From Symbiodinium natans (taxonomy: Eukaryota > Sar > Dinophyceae > Suessiales > Symbiodiniaceae): a stretch of DNA of 64,000 nt. Under the pieces are notes generated by a model. That model worked only from the letters and a program-made list of their open reading frames with translations, was not told where the DNA came from and did not search any database. Both the position numbers and the translations under genes were made by a program. Where the stretch lies: positions 250,001-314,000 of the forward strand of contig CAJNDS010002469.1 of NCBI GenBank assembly GCA_905221605.1, written 5' to 3'. This document shows positions 61,043 through 64,000 of this stretch, in pieces (position 1 is the stretch's first letter; each line of letters opens with the position of its first letter).

Positions 61043-61243
61043 TTGTGCCCTTTCCAAAAGATGGAATCTTACTGCTGGAAAGCTTCATGGGTGGTTGCGA
61101 AGGTGTACCTGGAGCTCCATTTACCTGAAATTTGGGGCGAATGCCCGGTATTTACACGCCTGGGCTCTAAAGAATTGATTCTTCGATTCTTCGGTCGTGT
61201 TAACCAGCTGGAGATTCCGCATAAATCTGTGGCTTCGACGTGA
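61043..61243 (+). CDS. Hypothetical ORF, 66 codons, protein-like
   Basis: The second half reads ECPVFTRLGSKELILRFFG and RVNQLEIPHKS, in a 400-bp stretch free of heptamers (60850-61250). An overlapping upstream frame (EGDPEDVRGLVHVGCRVFV) could be its 5' continuation through a frameshift or short intron. No family recognised. Confidence 0.35.
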   Translation: MCPFQKMESYCWKASWVVAKVYLELHLPEIWGECPVFTRLGSKELILRFFGRVNQLEIPHKSVAST

Positions 61244-61879
61244 GTTTAACGCCTCAAGCCCCCACCCCCGCTTCGTTCTTATGTGGGTGTGCCCTCTGGG
61301 ATCCTATGAAGTCAAGCCCGCGACCTTACATAAGCCTAGACCCCTACACCCCAACTGGGTAGTTCTCTAAATTAGGGTCCCCTTCGGGTGTGTGCACTAC
61401 CCTAAGCCCAGGTACGGCTGGACTTTGGCAGCGTTGTGTCGAGCATCTTGCATGCAGCAAGTGGCCCAAGAGCCCAAAACTGTTTGGGATTTGGGGCTTT
61501 CGAAGGTTTTTCTTGGGGGGGGGGGGGGGGGGGGGGCCTCAGAACTTGGGCTTTCGAAGTTTTGGGGGGGCTACTTTAAGGGCCTATAGGGCTTAGGGCT
61601 TAGGATCCCTTTGCGCAGTCTTAAGGTTCCCTGGGTGCCCTTTTTCAAAACCAAAACAGCGGACCCTTGAATCTCCGGGACCTAGCTCAGAGTTCGGGGT
61701 GGTTTGGTCTGGACTCGGGAGGGGGTTGGGGGTTTAGGGTCTACTGGGCTTCAAGTGTCTAGGTTGTAAGGGTTTTAGGCTTTTAGGGTTTGGGGTTTAG
61801 GGTTTATGCCTTATACATACGGCCATGTTGCCGATGCCTTTGGACTCACTGGGGTGGCCGAGGTCTGTGCAAGGCAAGA

Positions 61880-62365
61880 GTCCTTTTCCCGACTATAGAC
61901 CATAGACTATACACGCTATTTATACGACATTCACCAGACTATGTGCTATATACTGTACGGTACCTTGTTTTTACTTCATACTATGTACTACATACCCTAA
62001 ACTATGTGCTACATACTGGATAATCTGTATACTGTATACGATGCTATATACGATTTTCGGTATACGTTTGTCTACAAATTCATACTACATGCTGGATAAT
62101 ACATACTATTTTAACATACTGTAAAATACGTACTATATGCAAAATGCCGCATGCCATATTCTATATGCCATCTGCCAGATTGTGCATTCTATATACCAGA
62201 CTTGATTTTAAACACTTTGTGTTGTATACTCTATGTCTCTATGTGCTGTACTATATCCGATCGGCTATATACCATGTACTACATACACTGTCGCACGATG
62301 TACGCTACGTAGGCTGTCTATTCTAGACCCTTTACTTACTACATACTATTTCTTACATGGTCACT
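61880..62365. repeat. Degenerate TATACTA/ACTACATA-rich stretch
   Basis: About 480 bp of imperfect CATACTATGTACTACATAC-like words at 10-16-bp intervals, with strong local self-complementarity. Open frames here are Tyr/Leu-rich by-products. Confidence 0.75.
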
Positions 62366-62605
62366 TTGCGCGGCCCCTAGTTCCCTTGCTGATTGGTATC
62401 TGTTCCCATACAAAATCCTATGGAACAAGAACGCGCTTAAACCCGAAGCCCTAAGCCCTAGACTCTTTTTTTTGTGGGGGGGGTGTGTTTTTCTGAACAA
62501 CTTAGATATATGGCAGGCCATGCGGGTCCACTGGACGATTATCGGGTGACCAAACCTCTAGCCCTTCGGAAATCTGAGCCTTGGAACCCTCCCTAGAACC
62601 GCTTT

Positions 62606-62790
62606 TTGCCGCTTGATTCATCTCTTGACCACATTGCGGCTCAATCGTTGCATGGCAGCAGCTTGAATGTCAACATCCGACAAGCGCTGGCACCCACCAG
62701 CAGCCAGGCCGGGTTTCAGGGATATAGTCCAGAGTCTTCGGAAGCTGTGCAGGTCGCCCGAAAGGCGCCTAAGCCCCAAGTGGTATATGG
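62606..62790 (+). CDS. Candidate exon (about 60 codons)
   Basis: The open frame reads PLDSSLDHIAAQSLHGSSL, NVNIRQALAPTSSQAGF and SSEAVQVARKAPKPQ, with no heptamers inside. Ser/Ala-rich, no family recognised. Confidence 0.35.
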
Positions 62791-63471
62791 GCTTTCTGAA
62801 TTAGGGTCCCTTTTCGGGATCCCTTTTTTAAAATTTTCCGCCTTATAATGGGCACCCCAAAAGGGACCCTAAGTTAGGAAACTACCCATATCCTTCGGCC
62901 CCCAAAAAGCTGTGTAAATGAAGCACTAGGGCTCCCAATCATACTCCCAGCTTAGGCATGTGGGCCCTCAGGGAACCTAGCTAGACCCTCAGAACACCCT
63001 ACATCCTGACTCCAGTAGGAAGATACCCAAAACTGGGGAGCACGATCGAGAGTTCTTATATGGGCTTGTTGTAGTGTTATCAATGCTTACCTCCAGAGCA
63101 TTCATTGCTGTGTAGAAACCATCCAGAAAGCCCTAAACCCGAAGCCTAAACCCTAAACCCTGAACCCTCAAAACAACAGAACGAAGATCCACCGTTGGCC
63201 GGTCGGGGCCCTTCTAGATGCTCGCAGAACGCTAGAGATAGGTCTTAGACAAGACGACAACATCCCAAAGCCCGGAACCTTTAAAGTTGAGGGTTCTCGG
63301 GTGTCGGGGTTTTAGGGTTTTAGGGTTTAGGGTTGTTAAACCCTAAACCCTAAACCCTAAACCCCAAACCCCAAACCCCAAACCCCAAACCCTCAACCCT
63401 AAACCCTAAACCCTAAACCTTAAACCCTAAACCCTAAACCCTAAACCCTAAACCTAAACCCAAGTTCAGGC

Positions 63472-63556
63472 ATGAGCGCGGATGAGGAGCGTCGTGGGCT
63501 GCTCTCGTCGGGCGAACCCTCCCAGAGCGCTCCGCTGTTGGGAGGCCTTCGGGGGA
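63472..63556 (+). CDS. Candidate exon bracketed by CCCTAAA and TTTAGGG
   Basis: AAGTTCAG|GC is followed by ATG and SADEERRGLLSSGEPSQSA, running into TTTAGGG at 63557; the C-rich array at 63337-63460 ends 12 nt before the acceptor. It could be a first or internal exon. Confidence 0.35.
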
Positions 63557-63684
63557 GGGTTTAGGGTTTAGGGTTTAGGGTTTAGGGTTTAGGGTTTAGG
63601 GTTTAGGGTTTAGGGTTTAGGGTTTAGGGTTTAGGGTTTAGGGTTTAGGGTTTAGGGTTTAGGGTTTAGGGTTTAGGGTTTAGT
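63557..63684. repeat. TTTAGGG array, 18 copies
   Basis: A perfect array of 128 bp, directly after the candidate exon 63472-63556. Confidence 0.95.
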
Positions 63685-64000
63685 TGCATGGTCCTACCCT
63701 AAGATAAACACCCAAACCCTAGACCATTGCAAGGTTTAAAGGTTTGACCAGGTCATTTGGAGGCCAAATGGGTCCCTCAACAGGTGGCTCTCCATGTGTG
63801 CATGGGGTTTAATCGGGCTTTTGGGGTGCAGCGTTGTGCCTTATCTTTGGGGTTCAGGGTGTTGAGGGTCTTGGTTCCCTAAGTCTCCACGTGCCTCAGT
63901 ACCTTGGGTTCTATGGCGCATATACCTGAAGAGGAATTCTAGTATTATAGGGTATATGACCCCATTTTGGGGTTCATTTCGTCCTTAACGTAGGGAATAC
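63685..64000. other. Window end; fragment related to element F, no gene seen
   Basis: GCATATACCTGAAGAGGAATTC...GGGTATATGACCCC...GGGGTTCATTTCG at 63917-63984 resembles words of element F (27728) and of 54183-54245. The rest is mixed spacer. Confidence 0.5.

Larger units (their letters stand above)
21190..63690. repeat. Zone of interspersed telomere-type heptamer arrays (TTTAGGG / CCCTAAA)
   Basis: From about 21.2 kb to near the window end, short arrays of TTTAGGG or its complement occur every few hundred bases in both orientations, separated by 60-600 bp of other sequence. The longest pure ones reach about 16-18 copies: 36145-36265, 39366-39474, 40822-40946, 41793-41906, 48363-48470 and 63557-63684. 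They are not a chromosome end, since they are discontinuous and bidirectional. They sit mainly in introns and spacers around exon-like islands. Confidence 0.9.

Noticed and set aside
21190-63690. A true telomere or chromosome end
   Set aside because: Arrays are short, occur in both orientations and alternate with exons for more than 40 kb.
1-64000. tRNA, rRNA or snRNA genes
   Set aside because: No cloverleaf with recognisable A/B boxes or conserved rRNA blocks was seen on reading; a covariance-model scan was not possible.

Overview
The window looks like nuclear DNA of a dinoflagellate, most like Symbiodiniaceae. Four things point there. There is a Ty1/copia polyprotein of dinoflagellate style with an added methyltransferase-like domain. 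Plant-type TTTAGGG/CCCTAAA heptamers occur everywhere. In the one gene whose exons I could join by homology and phase, about half the donors are GC and most acceptors are AG|G. A degenerate spliced-leader-like sequence is also present. No rRNA, tRNA or CRISPR was seen. Everything here is read by eye; no database search was run.

Region 1 (1-9811) is one uninterrupted plus-strand reading frame, already open at the window edge. It runs integrase C-end, reverse transcriptase (YVDD), RNase H, a methyltransferase-like domain (PCTGG motif), then about 1,300 residues I do not recognise, ending in a four-cysteine zinc-ribbon-like motif.

Region 2 (9649-16304) is a 6.65-kb palindrome with an 11-nt loop at about 12926. 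Its arms are near-identical by eye and carry minisatellites, heptamer arrays and a nested tandem repeat at the centre. Both arm ends lie inside long plus-strand reading frames.

Region 3 (16011-20309) is a second long frame: a gag-type CCHC knuckle, a domain that reads as an RNA 2'-phosphotransferase (Tpt1/KptA), and a zinc ribbon. Regions 1 and 3 share an 11-bp mini-hairpin motif (4-bp stem, TCC loop) that sits in different reading frames.

Region 4 (about 21.2-64.0 kb) is a gene-bearing zone of tiny exons separated by introns packed with heptamer arrays. A Ser/Thr protein kinase gene can be followed on the plus strand from about 34.8 to 44.26 kb, with upstream candidate exons from 26.2 kb; its exon phases agree at all but a few unresolved joins. 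The arrays are polarised: G-rich TTTAGGG follows donors and C-rich CCCTAAA precedes acceptors, so most introns carry complementary ends. Many other exon-like islands obey the same bracket. At least five families of small terminal-inverted-repeat elements are scattered among them, some ending at or near predicted splice sites. The polarised intronic heptamers, the palindrome and the Tpt1-bearing retroelement-like ORF are the main things worth following up.
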